From Brotonthovivens ammoniilytica (GTDB lineage Bacteria; Bacillota; Clostridia; Lachnospirales; Lachnospiraceae): a stretch of DNA of 64,000 bases. The stretch lies in assembly GCF_025566885.1 (NCBI RefSeq), contig NZ_JAOQJQ010000009.1:1-64000 (forward strand). The letters are read 5' to 3'. Positions 27,442 through 36,781 of the stretch are shown in pieces (position 1 is the stretch's first letter; each line of letters opens with the position of its first letter). The position numbers were made by a program, and so were the translations under genes. The notes beneath the pieces are model-generated. The model saw only the letters and a list, made by a program, of their open reading frames with translations. It was not told the DNA's origin and made no database searches.

Positions 27442-27468
27442 TTAGCACTCATTCAAAAAGAGTGCTGA
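27442..27468. promoter_or_regulatory. CIRCE element (HrcA operator) upstream of htpG
   Basis: TTAGCACTC, nine bases, GAGTGCTGA: one mismatch from the CIRCE consensus TTAGCACTC-N9-GAGTGCTAA. It ends 7 bp before the -35 hexamer of the htpG promoter. HrcA binding is established for this motif in Firmicutes groE and dnaK operons; use for htpG is inferred here. Confidence 0.85.
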
Positions 27469-27475
27469 TTTTCTA

Positions 27476-27504
27476 TTGACTTTTATTTTTAGACGTATTA
27501 TAGT
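27476..27504 (+). promoter_or_regulatory. htpG promoter
   Basis: TTGACT (27476-27481), 17 bp, TATAGT (27499-27504), 60 nt before the ATG. Confidence 0.8.
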
Positions 27505-27564
27505 TTTTATTAGTAAAAAAACAAAAGGTAAATCAAAATTATTTTTTATAAGGAGTGATAACTA

Positions 27565-29625
27565 ATGAGCAGCAAACATGGAAATCTTTCTATTAACAGT
27601 GACAATATTTTTCCTATTATTAAAAAATGGCTGTATTCCGATCATGATATTTTCTACAGAGAACTGATCTCAAACGGCTGTGATGCAATTACAAAACTAA
27701 AAAAACTGGATATGATGGGGGAATATTCCCTGCCGGAAGATTATAAGCCAAAGATTCAGGTGCTGGTAAATCCGGAAGAAAAAACACTGAAATTTATTGA
27801 TAACGGACTTGGCATGACTGCTGATGAGGTGGAAGAATACATTAATCAGATCGCTTTTTCCGGAGCTTCTGATTTTCTGGAAAAATATAAAGATAAAGCA
27901 AATGAAGATCAGATTATCGGTCATTTCGGACTTGGCTTTTATTCTGCTTTCATGGTAGCTGATGAGGTTCATATTGATTCCCTTTCCTATAAAGACGGCG
28001 CTGAGGCTGTTCACTGGGAATGCGACGGCGGCACTGAATTTGATATGTCTGACGGCAGTAAGGAAACTGTTGGTACTGAGATCACACTGTTTTTAAATGA
28101 AGACTGCCTTGAATTTGCAAACGAATACCGGGCAAGAGAGGTCATTACAAAATACTGCTCTTTTATGCCTACAGAAATTTATCTTGCAAAAGAGAATGCA
28201 GCGCCGGAATACGAAACAATTCCTTCTGATGAAGTAAAAGAAACAGATACCGTTGTAGAAACAATTATTGAAGAAGCCAAAACAGAAGAAAAAGAAAATG
28301 AAAACGGTGAAAAGGAAGTTGTTGAGGTTTCCCCCCGTCAGGAAAAAACAAAGATCATCAAACGTCCGGTTCCTTTAAATGACATTCACCCGCTGTGGAC
28401 CAAACATCCCAACGAGTGCACCGATGAAGAATACAAAACCTTCTACCGAAACGTATTTCATGATTATAAAGAACCGCTTTTCTGGATTCACTTAAACATG
28501 GATTATCCCTTTAATCTGAAAGGTATTTTATACTTCCCGAAAATCAATACGGAATACGATTCCATCGAAGGAACCATTAAGCTTTACAACAACCAGGTAT
28601 TTATCGCCGATAATATTAAAGAAGTGATTCCGGAATTTCTGATGCTGTTAAAAGGCGTGATCGACTGCCCGGATCTGCCGCTAAATGTTTCTAGAAGTGC
28701 CCTTCAAAATGACGGTTTTGTGAAAAAAATCTCTGATTATATTACTAAAAAAGTGGCAGACAAGCTCACTGGAATGTGTAAAACCGATAAAGAAAATTAT
28801 GAAAAATACTGGGATGATATCAGTCCGTTTATTAAATTCGGCTGTCTGAAAGATGAAAAGTTCTGTGACAAAATGAATGACTCCATTCTTTTCAAAAATC
28901 TTGATGACAAATATCTCACACTTCCGGAAATCTTAAAGGCAAAAGAAGAAGCCAACGATCACACATCAGACGCAGATGCTGCTGATACCGATACAGCAGA
29001 AAATCCGGAAGAACAAAAGGATAACCGGGAAACCATTTACTATGTTACAGACCCCGCACAGCAGGGACAGTACATTAAAATGTTTAAAGAACAGGGTATG
29101 GATGCTGTTATTTTAAATCACAACATCGACACCTCCTTTATCTCACAGTTAGAACAGCGGAATCAGAATTACAAATTCATGAGAATTGATGCCGATGTAA
29201 CCGATGCTCTGAAAGAGGATGTTTCTGAGGAAGAATTAAAAGATGCTTTAGACAGCCTTACTGCTACCTTTAAAAAGGCTTTAAACAAAGAGAACCTGGA
29301 AGTCAAGGTAGAAAAACTGAAAGATACTTCTATTGCTTCTGTGATTACAGTCAGCGAAGAGAGCAGACGTATGCAGGATATGATGAAAATGTACAATATG
29401 TACGGTATGGATCCTTCTATGTTCGGCTCTAATGAAACTCTGACCCTGAATGTAAGCAACCCTCTTGTAACCTACATTTTAGAGCATGGCGATTCTGAGC
29501 AGGTTCCCGTATTCTGCGAACAGATTTACGATCTTGCCAAACTCTCTAACCATCCGCTGACACCGGAAGAAATGAGCAGATTTGTAGAAAGAAGCAATGA
29601 GATTATGATGCTTCTGGCCAAATAA
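27565..29625 (+). CDS. htpG: Molecular chaperone HtpG (bacterial Hsp90)
   Basis: 686 residues, starting at the ATG behind AAGGAGTG. The N-terminal GHKL ATPase domain has FYRELISNGCDAI (catalytic Glu), DNGLGMT and GHFGLGFYSAFMVAD. The middle domain starts after a charged linker rich in Glu/Lys (~residues 225-270), unusually long for a bacterial HtpG but common in Clostridia. The C-terminal dimerisation domain ends near VERSNEIMMLLAK. It refolds client proteins in the cytoplasm using ATP. Regulation is probably by HrcA through the upstream CIRCE, unlike Bacillus subtilis htpG, which is not an HrcA target. Monocistronic. Confidence 0.95.
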   Translation: MSSKHGNLSINSDNIFPIIKKWLYSDHDIFYRELISNGCDAITKLKKLDMMGEYSLPEDYKPKIQVLVNPEEKTLKFIDNGLGMTADEVEEYINQIAFSGASDFLEKYKDKANEDQIIGHFGLGFYSAFMVADEVHIDSLSYKDGAEAVHWECDGGTEFDMSDGSKETVGTEITLFLNEDCLEFANEYRAREVITKYCSFMPTEIYLAKENAAPEYETIPSDEVKETDTVVETIIEEAKTEEKENENGEKEVVEVSPRQEKTKIIKRPVPLNDIHPLWTKHPNECTDEEYKTFYRNVFHDYKEPLFWIHLNMDYPFNLKGILYFPKINTEYDSIEGTIKLYNNQVFIADNIKEVIPEFLMLLKGVIDCPDLPLNVSRSALQNDGFVKKISDYITKKVADKLTGMCKTDKENYEKYWDDISPFIKFGCLKDEKFCDKMNDSILFKNLDDKYLTLPEILKAKEEANDHTSDADAADTDTAENPEEQKDNRETIYYVTDPAQQGQYIKMFKEQGMDAVILNHNIDTSFISQLEQRNQNYKFMRIDADVTDALKEDVSEEELKDALDSLTATFKKALNKENLEVKVEKLKDTSIASVITVSEESRRMQDMMKMYNMYGMDPSMFGSNETLTLNVSNPLVTYILEHGDSEQVPVFCEQIYDLAKLSNHPLTPEEMSRFVERSNEIMMLLAK

Positions 29626-29673
29626 TAATAAAAAATAATTCCAGGATCCGGCAGAAAATTTTAAAGGTATCCC

Positions 29674-29712
29674 AAACAAAGGGCAAAGCCAAAAACGGCT
29701 TTGCCCTTTTGC
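29674..29712. terminator. Bidirectional terminator between htpG and the left catabolic operon
   Basis: Perfect 13-bp stem AAAGGGCAAAGCC (29678-29690) / GGCTTTGCCCTTT (29697-29709), with a 6-nt loop and T residues at both exits. The two genes are convergent. Confidence 0.9.
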
Positions 29713-29725
29713 AGCTAGACATATT

Positions 29726-30883
29726 TTATAATTCTGTCCATGCTGCATGATGATTGCTGCTGGTAAGACATGCCTGTATAAATTTCACTCCTTCTGCTCC
29801 CATAGCAAGATCCGGAAAATCCATATCCTCATCTGTTATTTCTTCCCCATTGATCTTTTTCAGCAGGGTATTTTGAAAGGCAGCATAAATATTTGCAAAT
29901 GCCATCGTAAGCCCTTCCGGATGTCCTGACGGCAGATGGCTTCTCTTTGCAGCTGTGCCGGTGACACAATTACTTCCCCGGGTATAAATCTGAACAGGAC
30001 CTCCCTTTTTCGTAACCTTCAACAAATCCGGCTCTTCCTGCACCCATTCAATGGCTCCCTCTGAGCCAAAGATACGTACCGCAAGACCATTATAATGACC
30101 ACAGCACACCTGTGAACAGTGGTAGACTCCATGTACGCCATGTTCCAGCTCCACTAAGATTCCCGCATTCAAATCCAGGGCTTTTCCAAAGGTATCTAAA
30201 ACTGCCGCTGCTTTTTTGGTTTTCAGTCCTGTCATATAGGAAACTACAGCCTCAATATGGATTCCAATATCTCCGACACAATTGCTTTTCCCGGAATATT
30301 CAGGATTCATGCGCCACACACTCAGGTTCTTTTTCCCGGCTTCTTCCGGCTCTTCCTTTAGTTCATCCAGCAGCCAGTCCTGAAGATATTCCGCATTTAC
30401 GCTGACTACTTTTCCAATGTATCCTTGTCCAATAAGCTCCCGGGCAAATTTTACCATGGCATATCCGGTGTATGTGTAAGTAACTGCAAATAAAACTTTG
30501 TGTTTCTCTGCAAGTTCCTTTAGTTCCTCCGCCTGGCTGATTTCAAAACACAACGGCTTTTCACATACCACATGAATACCGGCTTCTATAAATGTTTTGG
30601 CTATCTCATAGTGCAGAAAGTTAGGCGTACAGATGCAGACAAAGTCAATCTTATCTTCCCTTCTGCTTTCCTTTTCTGCCATCTCTTTATAATCCTTATA
30701 GATCCGCTCTTCCTGCAGGCCGTAAAACTGTCCAGTTTTTTGATTCTGTTCCCAGCGGCTGTCAAAACAGCCGGCTTTTAAAACAGCCCTCTCCTCTATG
30801 GCGATTGCTCTTCTGTGTACGCCTCCTATAAAAGCTCCAAGGCTTCCGCCCACCTGTCCGTACCGCAGTTTTTCCCGTTTCAT
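29726..30883 (-). CDS. Gfo/Idh/MocA-family sugar oxidoreductase (C-glycoside 3-dehydrogenase-like)
   Basis: 385 residues from the ATG at 30883; the ATG six codons earlier is unlikely because the AAGGAG ribosome site overlaps its codons. The N-terminal Rossmann domain contains GQVGGSLGAFIGGVHRRA and the catalytic EKP motif (E108-P110); the C-terminal alpha/beta domain carries NCVGDIGIHIEA with the usual Asp and His. Family members oxidise a sugar hydroxyl with NAD. The DgpA-type branch oxidises C3 of a glycoside so that a downstream lyase can act. Placement as the last gene of an operon of TIM-barrel isomerase-like proteins, near a DUF6379/TIM-barrel pair, supports that role. Exact substrate is inference. 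Confidence 0.8.
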   Translation of the reverse strand: MKREKLRYGQVGGSLGAFIGGVHRRAIAIEERAVLKAGCFDSRWEQNQKTGQFYGLQEERIYKDYKEMAEKESRREDKIDFVCICTPNFLHYEIAKTFIEAGIHVVCEKPLCFEISQAEELKELAEKHKVLFAVTYTYTGYAMVKFARELIGQGYIGKVVSVNAEYLQDWLLDELKEEPEEAGKKNLSVWRMNPEYSGKSNCVGDIGIHIEAVVSYMTGLKTKKAAAVLDTFGKALDLNAGILVELEHGVHGVYHCSQVCCGHYNGLAVRIFGSEGAIEWVQEEPDLLKVTKKGGPVQIYTRGSNCVTGTAAKRSHLPSGHPEGLTMAFANIYAAFQNTLLKKINGEEITDEDMDFPDLAMGAEGVKFIQACLTSSNHHAAWTEL

Positions 30884-30911
30884 AGTCTTCTCCTTTTTCA
30901 TTCATGATTCT

Positions 30912-31901
30912 TTAATTTGCTATAGATGCATCAAAGGCTATAGATGAGGGAGGAAAGTTTATTTTTTTCACATAAGCTGCAGCTTCAGTGGCTCCGTAAA
31001 CCCGGTCCATACCGGAATCTTCCCATTCCACAGACAAAGGGCCGTCATATCCGATATCATTTAAAACCCTGATGATCTCCTCAAACTTCACATCACCATG
31101 GCCCAGTGACCTGAAATTCCATCCTCTTTTGGCACTGCCAAAATCAATATGGGAACCTAGAATACCGCTTCTTCCATCCAGTGTTACCGCAGCATCTTTC
31201 ATATGTACATGGTAAATTTTTTCCGAAAAATCCCGCAAAAACAATTCCGGCTTTATCCCCTGCCAGATCAGATGACTGGGATCAAAGTTCAGTCCGAAAC
31301 AATCAAAAGGACGCATAATTTCCAGCAGACGTTTCGTAGAATAATAATCAAATGCAATTTCTCCCGGATGTACTTCCAGAGCAAATTTTATACCATTTTC
31401 CTGAAATTCCGTTAATATAGGCGCCCACAAATCATAAATTTCCCGGTAGCCCTTTTCTATCATCTCTTCTGTTGTCTGAGGAAATGAATAGAAATATTTC
31501 CAAATAGGAGAACCGGTAAAACCGGTTACAACAGAACACCCCAGTTTTTTAGCCGCCAGGGCCGACGCCTTCATGGTCCCAACTGCCCAGGCCCGGATTT
31601 TGTCCGGCTGGTCTGCAAGTTCTGCCGGCGCAAAGTTATTTAATCTCGGATCATGATCATCCCCTACACACTGCCCTATGATGTGAGCGGCAAGGGCCCT
31701 GCACTCCAGTCCGTATTGAGCCAGCAGGCTCTTTACTTCATCAATATAGCTGTCATCTTCTGCCGCCCGTTTTACATCCAGATGTTTCCCCCAGCAGGCC
31801 AGCTCCACCCCTTCATATCCCATCTCTTTGGCCAGCCGAAACATTTCCTCTAATTCCAGATCAGCCCACTGGCTGGTCATTAACGTTACGATTCTTCCCA
31901 T
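30912..31901 (-). CDS. Sugar phosphate isomerase/epimerase-like TIM-barrel protein
   Basis: 329 residues; AAAGGAGAG precedes the ATG. An AP-endonuclease-2-like TIM barrel with likely metal ligands in ALEVHPGE, NFDPSHLIWQG (Asp, His), HVHMKDA and LSVEWEDSG (Glu). This set of Glu-Asp-His-Glu on successive strands is shared by xylose-isomerase-like enzymes and by the alpha subunit of C-glycoside deglycosidases. It is 10 nt from the oxidoreductase start region and belongs to the same operon. Possible roles are keto-sugar epimerisation, isomerisation or elimination; I cannot choose among them. Confidence 0.8.
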   Translation of the reverse strand: MGRIVTLMTSQWADLELEEMFRLAKEMGYEGVELACWGKHLDVKRAAEDDSYIDEVKSLLAQYGLECRALAAHIIGQCVGDDHDPRLNNFAPAELADQPDKIRAWAVGTMKASALAAKKLGCSVVTGFTGSPIWKYFYSFPQTTEEMIEKGYREIYDLWAPILTEFQENGIKFALEVHPGEIAFDYYSTKRLLEIMRPFDCFGLNFDPSHLIWQGIKPELFLRDFSEKIYHVHMKDAAVTLDGRSGILGSHIDFGSAKRGWNFRSLGHGDVKFEEIIRVLNDIGYDGPLSVEWEDSGMDRVYGATEAAAYVKKINFPPSSIAFDASIAN

Positions 31902-31969
31902 GAAACTCTCCTTTCACCACTGAACTTTTATTTGCCGCAGACTTTTTCTGGCATCTGCCTCACTGCAGA

Positions 31970-32734
31970 TCACATAAATTTCTGATACATTTCATACAGC
32001 TTCATAAGTCCTTCTCTTGGAGTGACAACAGGGGTATATTCAATTCCAACTGCTCCGTTATACCCGCCTTCTGAAACCCTCCTTAAAATTTCCGGATAAT
32101 TAAGCTCTCCCATATAAGGCTCGTTCCTGCCCGGATTTCCCGCACAGTGCAGATGGGAAATAAGATCCAGATTATTTAAAATAGTTCTTGTCACATCCCC
32201 TTCCATCACCTGCATATGATAAATATCATACAATACCCGGACTGCCGGATGATTGATTCTTCTCACCATTTCAAAGCTTTCTTTGGAACTCCACAGCCCG
32301 GTCTTTGGATGATTTACCTTTTTATTAATGGGTTCTATCAGCATCTGCATCCCGGTCTTCTCAAACATGGGAATCATTTCGATACATCCACGCTCAATAT
32401 TCTTAAGCTGTTCCCCGTGATCAATTCCCTGAATATCATCCCCTGCCGCTACAATAATTTTTTTACATCCCAGAGCAGATGCCTGCCTGATTTTTCCCTC
32501 CATAGCTTTTATAAAATCATTCTTTTTTTCTGCCTCCGTAAGATTTATGAAATCTGACAGCATCAGTTCTACACCCAGTCCAGTCTGCTTTTGGGCCTCA
32601 ACCAACGCATCCAGACTTTTATTCTGCATAAAACAGATTTCAATCTGTTCAAACCCGATTTCCCGGATTTCGTACATTGCCTTTACATAGTCTTCTCCTT
32701 CATATACAAAATCCAGATTAACTGAAAATCTCAC
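31970..32734 (-). CDS. Hydroxypyruvate-isomerase-like TIM-barrel protein
   Basis: 254 residues from a GTG (GGAGAAGAGTGG upstream). The compact TIM barrel has LIEPINKK (Glu), YDIYHMQVMEGD (Asp, His), HLHCAGNPGRNEP and GIEYTP (Glu), the signature of the hydroxypyruvate isomerase / Hyi branch of the AP-endonuclease-2 superfamily. It is the shortest of the four TIM-barrel proteins in this operon and the most like a genuine isomerase. A role in processing a released keto-sugar is inference from context. Confidence 0.8.
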   Translation of the reverse strand: MRFSVNLDFVYEGEDYVKAMYEIREIGFEQIEICFMQNKSLDALVEAQKQTGLGVELMLSDFINLTEAEKKNDFIKAMEGKIRQASALGCKKIIVAAGDDIQGIDHGEQLKNIERGCIEMIPMFEKTGMQMLIEPINKKVNHPKTGLWSSKESFEMVRRINHPAVRVLYDIYHMQVMEGDVTRTILNNLDLISHLHCAGNPGRNEPYMGELNYPEILRRVSEGGYNGAVGIEYTPVVTPREGLMKLYEMYQKFM

Positions 32735-32764
32735 CCACTCTTCTCCTTTCCATATCCGGAACTG

Positions 32765-33697
32765 TTATTGATAAATCGGAAACAGCTCACGGCTGATGTA
32801 ATATTTTGACAGCAGCATAGTTGCCATAGGATCCGGTGTTCCGTCAGTCTCAAGGCTCATAAAGCCTTCATACCGATACTTCTTTAACAGCTTCCACAGG
32901 CCTTTAAAGTCAATATCTCCTGCCCCAAGCTCCCAGAACCACCGGTCCCCGGAATCTTGAAACTCTGCTCCTGCACAAAACCGCATTTCATCCTCTGCTC
33001 CCAGCCGGTTCGTATCTTTCAAATGAAAAAATTTCACAAAATCATGATACTTATCATAAAAATCCACTACATCAAATCCAAGAATCCCCACCTGGGCGGT
33101 ATCCAGACAAAAGCCTGTCACCTTATGATCAAGCAGCTCTATATAGCGTTCCAGATCATATTTATTAATGGCACACCAGAACTCCGAATGTACACATGGA
33201 ATAATATCCATCTGACTGCAGTGTTTTCCAAATTCATTCATCAGACCTGCCGCATGTTTTAACTGTTCCGCTGAAAGGGGGCCGTTCCCGAAATAACCAC
33301 TGCATGGCATCACTGTCATCCGATGTCCTCCCAGTTTTTTCGTAAATTCAGCCATGGACAATAAATGATTCATGGTTTTCTCATAGCATTCCGGTCTATG
33401 GGAATCCATCGCTATGGCAAAGGTGGCGGTAATCTCTTCAATTCCCCGTTCCCTGGCAAAAGCCGCGAAATTTTCTCCGGTTTCAAAAAACTGCTCAATG
33501 TAGGGCTTCATATGAAACATCAGCTCCACCCCGGTAAAACCGGCGCCCACGTGGTATTTAAGAATCTGATCCCAGTCCAGGTAATACACACTGTTTCCAA
33601 AATCCCCCTGATACCATTCCTTCCAGTGATTCAGCTTTGGAAACGGAACCTTCAGTCCCCACATATTTGTCTGGTAAGATAGTTTTATATGTTCCAT
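32765..33697 (-). CDS. Sugar phosphate isomerase/epimerase-like TIM-barrel protein
   Basis: 310 residues from the ATG at 33697, which follows GGGGGAGG; the longer frame overlaps the upstream gene and is unlikely. It begins with IKLSYQTNMWG and has metal-site segments PCVHSEFWCAI, FCLDTAQVGILG, FFHLKDTN and MSLETDGT at the C-terminus. A ~25-residue insertion (HWKEWYQGDFGNSVYYLDW) near the N-terminus is unusual and may shape the substrate pocket. Operon member between two other TIM-barrel genes. Substrate unknown. Confidence 0.78.
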   Translation of the reverse strand: MEHIKLSYQTNMWGLKVPFPKLNHWKEWYQGDFGNSVYYLDWDQILKYHVGAGFTGVELMFHMKPYIEQFFETGENFAAFARERGIEEITATFAIAMDSHRPECYEKTMNHLLSMAEFTKKLGGHRMTVMPCSGYFGNGPLSAEQLKHAAGLMNEFGKHCSQMDIIPCVHSEFWCAINKYDLERYIELLDHKVTGFCLDTAQVGILGFDVVDFYDKYHDFVKFFHLKDTNRLGAEDEMRFCAGAEFQDSGDRWFWELGAGDIDFKGLWKLLKKYRYEGFMSLETDGTPDPMATMLLSKYYISRELFPIYQ

Positions 33698-33713
33698 TTC
33701 TCTACACCTCCCC

Positions 33714-34685
33714 CTACACATTTTTCAATCTGTTATTCACAAACCAGCCAAGCTTTAACAGCCCCTTATATACATCCAGTGTATTTTTGTTTTCACAGAT
33801 CACCCAGCCGTCAAACCCATTTCTTTTCAGCTGCTCTGCAGCTTTTATTAAATCTGCATCTCCTTCTCCACAGTCACAGAATACTTTCTGGGCCCCCTCT
33901 ACCGGAAGCTCTGCATTGATTCTTTCAGCATTTCCCACCAGGTCTTTGAAGGCTGTATCGTTAAACTTTATAAATTTCAGATTATCTCTGTATTCATCCA
34001 GGATATCTGCTGCAGACACACCTGCAATTTTTAAATGCGCCAGATCAGGACAAAAAGAAATTCCTTCTGCCTGTTCTGTCAGCCATCTGATTTTTTCCTG
34101 ATGAAAATAACTCCAGAATTCATTTTTACATGCAAAAAGTATCTGCTTTTCTCTGGCACATTTCGCCGTCCTCTGCAAAATGTCAACGGTTCTTTGCTCA
34201 AATTCTTCGAAATCATCACCAAAATACCGATACAGCCATCCCAGTTCCGGAGAAGGAGAAACAATCAGCCCTTCTGCTTTTAAAGAACAAGCGTGTTCCA
34301 GCCCTTCCATGCAGAGCTGTTCTAACAGTGAATAATAGGTATCCGTATCCCCCTGCAGGGCTGCCAGCTCCAGCATGGCGTCATTGGCATTGACATGAAC
34401 GCTGACTACAGTTTCAATTCCCGCTTCCCTTAAAAACTCCAGAAAACCTTCCGGGGAACTGTACTTTTCCTTTATGGCCGTCTGATTGCAGGGAATCCCG
34501 CTTCTCCCCGTTTCAAAGGCCATGGCATCCGATGAAAAACACCAAAAAGGCAGCTCAATCCCCTGAAATCCCACTGCTGATATATATTTGATATAATCTG
34601 TCCAGAATTTTTTTGACTGCCTGTTAAAAGCTCCGGGACCGCTGACAAGTACATTTACCATTTCAAGACTGCATCCAAATTTCAT
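33714..34685 (-). CDS. Sugar phosphate isomerase/epimerase-like TIM-barrel protein
   Basis: 323 residues. The start codon overlaps the upstream stop by 4 bp (ATGA), so translation is coupled to the NTF2-like gene. Segments FACKNEFWSYF, SFCPDLAHLKIAG, FIKFNDTAF and GWVICENKNT correspond to the Glu/Asp/His/Glu metal positions of the family, though the third (His in relatives) reads KFND here, so the site may be altered. Fourth TIM-barrel protein of the left operon; function within glycoside breakdown is inferred from neighbours only. Confidence 0.75.
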   Translation of the reverse strand: MKFGCSLEMVNVLVSGPGAFNRQSKKFWTDYIKYISAVGFQGIELPFWCFSSDAMAFETGRSGIPCNQTAIKEKYSSPEGFLEFLREAGIETVVSVHVNANDAMLELAALQGDTDTYYSLLEQLCMEGLEHACSLKAEGLIVSPSPELGWLYRYFGDDFEEFEQRTVDILQRTAKCAREKQILFACKNEFWSYFHQEKIRWLTEQAEGISFCPDLAHLKIAGVSAADILDEYRDNLKFIKFNDTAFKDLVGNAERINAELPVEGAQKVFCDCGEGDADLIKAAEQLKRNGFDGWVICENKNTLDVYKGLLKLGWFVNNRLKNV

Positions 34686-35353
34686 ACTGCCCCCTCCTGT
34701 TCCTGACGCTCCGTCAATGTATTTCTCTCATAAGTTTTGTATGGCACAGGGGGCTTGGGCCACAAAACCGGCACTGTATCTTTTGTATAAACATAGCTTT
34801 TATCTGCGCTGATTGTTTCATCTGGAGCCAGCATATCATCGGTAGCAGAAGTGGTATAAGGCACATCTACCCAGGCAGTATAATAATCACAAAAGAAATC
34901 TGAATAAATCGTAAAATGCCAGAATTTCCAGGTTCCGCAATCCTCTATAAAATCAACTGCGTACTTTACCCAGCACCAGTACGAGGTCAGCTTTCCGGTC
35001 TTTGGATCTCTTCTGGTCTCCACCCCCGGAGACAGCCAGACTGCTTTGCAGGTTTTCAGATCATCTGCAGCTTCCATAATTTCTGTTGTAAGATCATGCT
35101 GGCAAAAGGACCCCCGCAGATCATCCCCATCCATTTTCTTGTGAAAATCAACAAAAAAACGCCTGATTCCATCGGGGCCCCTGAAAAATCCCAAATCATT
35201 GTTCTCAATCCAGCAGTCATCTCTGTTGGCAAACAGTTCCGCTGTCTTTTGATGCATTTTAGCCGAATGAAAGAACTGATATCTTCCCATCTGATTCCGG
35301 CACTGCTGCATAATCCACATTTTTCTTGTGATAATTTCTAAATCTCGTTCCAT
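34682..35353 (-). CDS. NTF2/SnoaL-like protein
   Basis: 223 residues, ribosome site AAAGGAGGAGAGG. The N-terminal 150 residues (FFHSAKMHQKTAELFANRD, then GPDGIRRFF, later WKFWHFTIYSDFFCDY) fit the cone-shaped NTF2-like fold with SnoaL-like features. The C-terminal 60 residues are Pro/Tyr rich and unlike the usual domain. NTF2-like enzymes include dehydratases, isomerases and cyclases acting on polyketide or aromatic substrates. It is the first gene of the left operon, starting 44 nt from the -10 hexamer. Enzymatic role not determinable. Confidence 0.65.
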   Translation of the reverse strand: MERDLEIITRKMWIMQQCRNQMGRYQFFHSAKMHQKTAELFANRDDCWIENNDLGFFRGPDGIRRFFVDFHKKMDGDDLRGSFCQHDLTTEIMEAADDLKTCKAVWLSPGVETRRDPKTGKLTSYWCWVKYAVDFIEDCGTWKFWHFTIYSDFFCDYYTAWVDVPYTTSATDDMLAPDETISADKSYVYTKDTVPVLWPKPPVPYKTYERNTLTERQEQEGAV

Positions 35354-35367
35354 CCTCTCCTCCTTTA

Positions 35368-35387
35368 TGTAAATTTGTTGTAAATTT
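35368..35387. promoter_or_regulatory. Direct repeat, candidate operator of the left operon
   Basis: TGTAAATTT occurs twice, at 35368-35376 and 35379-35387, just downstream of the -10 hexamer. The longer word TGTAAATTTTC (35379-35389) recurs at 45105-45115, in the same position relative to the right operon's -10. Confidence 0.4.
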
Positions 35388-35396
35388 TCTTAATAA

Positions 35397-35425
35397 ATTA
35401 TATTATTTTTCTTACAAAAAGTCAA
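35397..35425 (-). promoter_or_regulatory. Promoter of the left catabolic operon
   Basis: Minus-strand TTGACT (+ 35420-35425), 17 bp, TATAAT (+ 35397-35402). Confidence 0.85.
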
Positions 35426-35546
35426 TAAAAGATCAATTTATTTACAATTTAATAAGATATATGCTTATTTTATGCATTTTTATATTATGAAAGTCTTTAC
35501 AAATATCGACACAAGAAATTTTATTTATGGTAAAAAAAGAAAATTA

Positions 35547-35575
35547 TTTACATTTTTTCCACTAAACTATATAAT
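35547..35575 (+). promoter_or_regulatory. Promoter of the LacI regulator gene
   Basis: TTTACA (35547-35552), 17 bp, TATAAT (35570-35575), divergent from the left operon promoter. The -35 lies in a TGTAAAT word on the opposite strand, the same motif seen at both catabolic operon promoters. Confidence 0.8.
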
Positions 35576-35618
35576 AAAGTGTATAATAAAAGAAAAAACG
35601 AAAGTCATTGAGGTTACT

Positions 35619-36629
35619 ATGAAAACATCCAATAAAATAACTATCACAAAAATTGCCAGTGAATCCGGTGTTTCTATTGCAACCGTATCAAGAATTTTAA
35701 GCGGAAAAGGAATCGTAAAACCAGAAACCAAAGACCGGGTTCTTTCTACTATTGAACGGCTGGAAAATGAATACGGTACAACCGCAAGCTTAAGGAATCA
35801 GACCAGGAATTCTATTATTTTATTAGTAGCGGAATCTGACAGTCCTATCTTAACGGAATTTTCCACAGGCCTGCATGAAGCAGCTTACGCAAAAGGATAT
35901 CAGATCGTGATCCTTGATTACCTGCAGATTAAAAATAATTTTCTGGAAACCTTTCAGTCTCTTGCCAAAACCATGCCGGTAGCGGGACTGATTATGCATA
36001 ACTGTTATGAAAGCCAGGAAGTTATGGAATCCATTGCTGTAAAATATCCGGTAATCATCGCCTTTAATTCACAATTTAAAAGCGACGCCATCTCTACTTT
36101 GTATAATGATAACTACGCGGCATGTCAGATGCTTACCCAGTACCTTCTTTCCATAGGGAAACGCAGCTTCGCCATTATGTCTCTAAATGATGATTTCCGC
36201 TTTTCCACGGACAGAGAACAGGGAATTCTGGATACCCTCCATGAAAATAACCTGGATATCCCCGAAGAATGGATGATACATCTTCCAACACTTAATATTG
36301 AGCTGGCAGCAAATGAAATGGATATGCTGCTGTCCCGAAAGGAAAGACCGGACGCTGTTATCGCAATTAACGATGTGCTGGCGGCCGCCTGCATGAAAGT
36401 TGCGCTGGACCACAAGTTAAGGATTCCTCAGGATATCGCCATTACCGGCTTTGACAATGCGCCAATCTCATCTATGGTGATTCCAAATATTACTACTATG
36501 GCTCAGCCCGCCAGAGAGATCGGCATTCAGTCCGTGAATCTGCTTGTGGAAAAACTGAACAATCCCAATCTTCCCACAAAACATCTTGCCTTTAAAAACG
36601 AATTTCTTGTTCGTCAGAGTACACAGTAA
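35619..36629 (+). CDS. LacI-family transcriptional regulator of the catabolic island
   Basis: 336 residues from the ATG at 35619 (TTGAGGTT upstream); the open frame extends 5' to 35472 but through promoter DNA. The helix-turn-helix ITKIASESGVSIATVSRILS is followed by a hinge helix and a periplasmic-binding-protein-like ligand domain (~65-336, with typical ITGFDNAPISSM and TTMAQPAREIG). It is divergent from the left operon and convergent with the right operon, so it probably represses both until a sugar or glycoside ligand binds. The shared TGTAAAT-type motifs at three promoters are candidate operators. Ligand unknown. Confidence 0.88.
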   Translation: MKTSNKITITKIASESGVSIATVSRILSGKGIVKPETKDRVLSTIERLENEYGTTASLRNQTRNSIILLVAESDSPILTEFSTGLHEAAYAKGYQIVILDYLQIKNNFLETFQSLAKTMPVAGLIMHNCYESQEVMESIAVKYPVIIAFNSQFKSDAISTLYNDNYAACQMLTQYLLSIGKRSFAIMSLNDDFRFSTDREQGILDTLHENNLDIPEEWMIHLPTLNIELAANEMDMLLSRKERPDAVIAINDVLAAACMKVALDHKLRIPQDIAITGFDNAPISSMVIPNITTMAQPAREIGIQSVNLLVEKLNNPNLPTKHLAFKNEFLVRQSTQ

Positions 36630-36681
36630 ATGAAAAACAAAAAATGGGGAAATCAGTTAATAGATAGTCATGAATAAAGAA

Positions 36682-36711
36682 GGGGAAATCGTCTCATCAG
36701 CCGATTTCCCC
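36682..36711. terminator. Hairpin between convergent lacI-type gene and right operon
   Basis: Perfect 10-bp stem GGGGAAATCG (36682-36691) / CGATTTCCCC (36702-36711). T-tracts are poor on both sides, so its efficiency as a terminator is uncertain. Confidence 0.55.
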
Positions 36712-36781
36712 GTAATTGTATAAATCAGTGCCAGCATCCGCCAATTCCCCTTATTGACATTGCTCTTAAAACGCTTCCTTT

